This document shows positions 5,922 to 7,285 of a DNA stretch of 7,285 bases, piece after piece. The notes beneath the pieces were generated by a model. That model was given only the letters and a program-made list of their open reading frames with translations, searched no databases and was not told the origin of the DNA. The position numbers and the translations under genes were made by a program. How positions within the stretch are numbered: the first letter of the stretch is position 1; each line of letters begins with the position of its first letter. Source of the stretch: an uncultured bacterium (GTDB lineage: Bacteria > Patescibacteriota > Patescibacteriia > Patescibacteriales > Patescibacteriaceae); contig CALMNI010000138.1 of the NCBI GenBank assembly GCA_937868555.1, positions 1 through 7,285 on the forward strand, given 5' to 3'.

Positions 5922-6329
5922 ATGTCTGAAAATTTTGAAAATAAGTTAGGAAAAGTATTTGATTCTGAAATCCGCTCCCATGTTCGAGAAACTAAGGAAT
6001 GGATTAAAGATGACGAAGAAGTCATCCGTGAGGCAACTGAGGATTTAAAATTTCACATCGAGTGGCTTAAACTAAAAGAAAGTAGCCTGGAACAAGATAA
6101 AATTTTTAAAGAAGATGGCGATTTTGATCCTAAATCCGTTGATGATTCAATTGAGTATACGCTTAAGCGCATAGAAGAAGTTAGCAAGGAGATTGAAAAT
6201 ATGAAACAGAATATTGCTGAATTTACACTTAATAAAGCAGAGCATCAAGCATATATCGATGAATGGAATGAGGCAGAAAAAGAATGGGTTGGCTTGTGTA
6301 TGAAAATTGATCCCAACAGAAATAACTAG
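5922..6329 (+). CDS. Helical, probably coiled-coil hypothetical protein
   Basis: This is a 135-residue, strongly charged protein, mostly Glu, Lys, Asp and Ile, with almost no prolines or glycines outside a central turn. Two long helices are predicted by eye, about 15-62 and 74-123, split by KEDGDFDPKSVDD. Hydrophobic residues recur roughly every 3-4 positions, as in VSKEIENMKQNIAEF, so it may form a helical hairpin or an oligomeric coiled coil. No signal peptide or membrane segment is present. I do not recognise a family. It lies 4 bases after the charged protein and 2 bases before the serine hydrolase, so it sits in the middle of a three-gene operon. ATG 5922 in CATATG context is the natural start; there is no Shine-Dalgarno. 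Confidence 0.75.
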   Translation: MSENFENKLGKVFDSEIRSHVRETKEWIKDDEEVIREATEDLKFHIEWLKLKESSLEQDKIFKEDGDFDPKSVDDSIEYTLKRIEEVSKEIENMKQNIAEFTLNKAEHQAYIDEWNEAEKEWVGLCMKIDPNRNN

Positions 6330-6331
6330 AT

Positions 6332-7285
6332 ATGGGTATTTTTGTTTCCATTGCTAGGGAAGCTGAAGAAGCAATACGCAGCCGAGTTTTTCCTGGTTGC
6401 GTTATTGGTTTTGTAAGAACGAATGGAAATCGGGAAATCTATCCTTTTGGAAATTTTACCTATGAGGCGGACGCGCAACAAGTCACGGCTGAAACAATAT
6501 ATGATGTTGCCTCTATTACTAAATCAATTCCGACCGCTTGTTTAGCGTTGCAGCTTATTGAACGTGGACAACTTAAGTTATACTCTTTGTTAAAAGAGTA
6601 TATTCCTGAGTTTTCGAATTCGGATCGCGATAGTGTTTCTATTAAGCATCTTCTAACATATACCTTGGACGGTTACGGCTTAGCGCGGCACATGGACAAA
6701 GATAAAGACGGCCTTTTACAACTTTTGTTAACTAAGGATTTTGAACAGCGGCCAGGAACTGTTTTTAAATACACTAATATTCCAGCGGCGCTGTTAGGAT
6801 TAGTTATTGAAAAAGTTACAGGAGAAAGCCTTGATGTCTTAGCCCAGCGAGAATTCTTTACGCCCTTGGGAATGAATTCGACAACCTTTCATCCGGAAAC
6901 TTTAGACCAATCACTCATTACGCCAACAGAAATAGATCATCGCGGCGAAGTCAGGGGAGCGGTGCATGATGAAAGCGCCCATATCTTTAAGCAAGGCGGA
7001 AAGGTAATGGGGCATGCTGGGATTTTTTCAACAGCCAATGATTTATTGCATTTTATGGAAATGCTCCTTAATAAAGGAAACTTTGCTGGAAAAAAATATT
7101 TTTCTGAAGAACTGGTCGATTTAATGGCTACTAATCAAATTGCTGAACTGAATGACTATACGGGTTTAGGCTGGGAGCTTTATCAGCCGCGCTATATGGG
7201 CGAGCACTGCGGTGAACATACTTTTGGTAAAACAGGCTTTACTGGAACATTAGTGGTTGCCGATGTAGAAAAGGGGATAGCGTAT
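6332..7285 (+). CDS. Serine hydrolase, class C beta-lactamase / DD-peptidase fold (3' partial)
   Basis: The frame is open from ATG 6332 to the window end (318 residues visible) and the stop is outside. All three active-site motifs of the serine beta-lactamase-like family (class C beta-lactamases, low-molecular-weight penicillin-binding proteins, EstB-type esterases) are present: SITK at 61-64 with nucleophile Ser61 and Lys64, YTN at 147-149, and KTG at 300-302 in FGKTGFTGT. Supporting sequence includes VFPGCVIGFV near the N-terminus, LLKEYIPEF, the LLTYT segment at 107-111, FFTPLGMNSTTF, and GHAGIFSTANDLLHFMEMLL at 227-246. The family acts on peptidoglycan D-Ala-D-Ala, beta-lactams, D-amino peptides or esters; these motifs do not tell which. 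No signal peptide is visible, which is unusual for a wall enzyme and leans toward a cytoplasmic esterase/peptidase, or an anchoring segment beyond the window. It begins 2 bases after the coiled-coil gene and is co-transcribed with it. Confidence 0.9.
   Translation, partial: MGIFVSIAREAEEAIRSRVFPGCVIGFVRTNGNREIYPFGNFTYEADAQQVTAETIYDVASITKSIPTACLALQLIERGQLKLYSLLKEYIPEFSNSDRDSVSIKHLLTYTLDGYGLARHMDKDKDGLLQLLLTKDFEQRPGTVFKYTNIPAALLGLVIEKVTGESLDVLAQREFFTPLGMNSTTFHPETLDQSLITPTEIDHRGEVRGAVHDESAHIFKQGGKVMGHAGIFSTANDLLHFMEMLLNKGNFAGKKYFSEELVDLMATNQIAELNDYTGLGWELYQPRYMGEHCGEHTFGKTGFTGTLVVADVEKGIAY

Noticed and set aside
1..7285. CRISPR arrays, tRNA or rRNA genes, insertion sequences, toxin-antitoxin or phage genes
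   Set aside because: No regularly spaced direct repeats, cloverleaf, transposase motifs or terminal inverted repeats were seen on either strand.

Overview
The window most resembles a piece of chromosome from a Candidate Phyla Radiation bacterium (Patescibacteria, probably Parcubacteria-like). This is an inference from gene content, from the compact metabolic enzymes, from several small proteins without recognisable families, and from a moderately AT-rich sequence with tight gene packing. No marker gene here fixes the taxonomy. The standard bacterial code fits: the conserved proteins read through without in-frame TGA, and stops are a mix of TAG, TAA and one TGA. All eight genes lie on the + strand. 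Both ends cut a gene: the first lacks only a few N-terminal codons and the last is open at its 3' end.

Layout. (1) 1-1305: a divergent MurA-type enolpyruvyl transferase, PEP-dependent and expected to start peptidoglycan precursor synthesis. (2) 1331-2710: a protein ending in a phosphohistidine (PEP-utilising enzyme, mobile) domain, joined to a long helical region I cannot place and lacking the usual ATP-grasp and PEP-barrel partners. (3) 2711-2913: a compact control region with a promoter, a SAM-I riboswitch aptamer, an antiterminator and an intrinsic terminator. (4) 2914-3858: metK, a shortened S-adenosylmethionine synthetase. (5) 3869-4828: an aminoglycoside-phosphotransferase/choline-kinase-fold small-molecule kinase, 10 bases behind metK and so probably under the same riboswitch. 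(6) 4863-5267: a small membrane-anchored extracytoplasmic protein with its own likely promoter and a perfect 7-bp inverted repeat over the -10 box. (7) 5297-6329: two charged, unrecognised small proteins, the second largely helical. (8) 6332-7285: a serine hydrolase of the class C beta-lactamase/DD-peptidase fold, with SxxK, YxN and KTG motifs, running off the window.

How they fit together. The best-supported regulatory logic is SAM feedback. When SAM is plentiful the aptamer holds its P1 helix, the terminator forms, and metK and the kinase gene are shut off. When SAM is scarce, the 3' strand of P1 pairs instead with the 5' arm of the terminator and transcription continues. The first two genes share PEP as a theme and look co-transcribed. 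The last three genes are separated by 4 and 2 bases and form an operon. None of the seven starts visible in the window has a convincing Shine-Dalgarno sequence, and most have AT immediately before the ATG.
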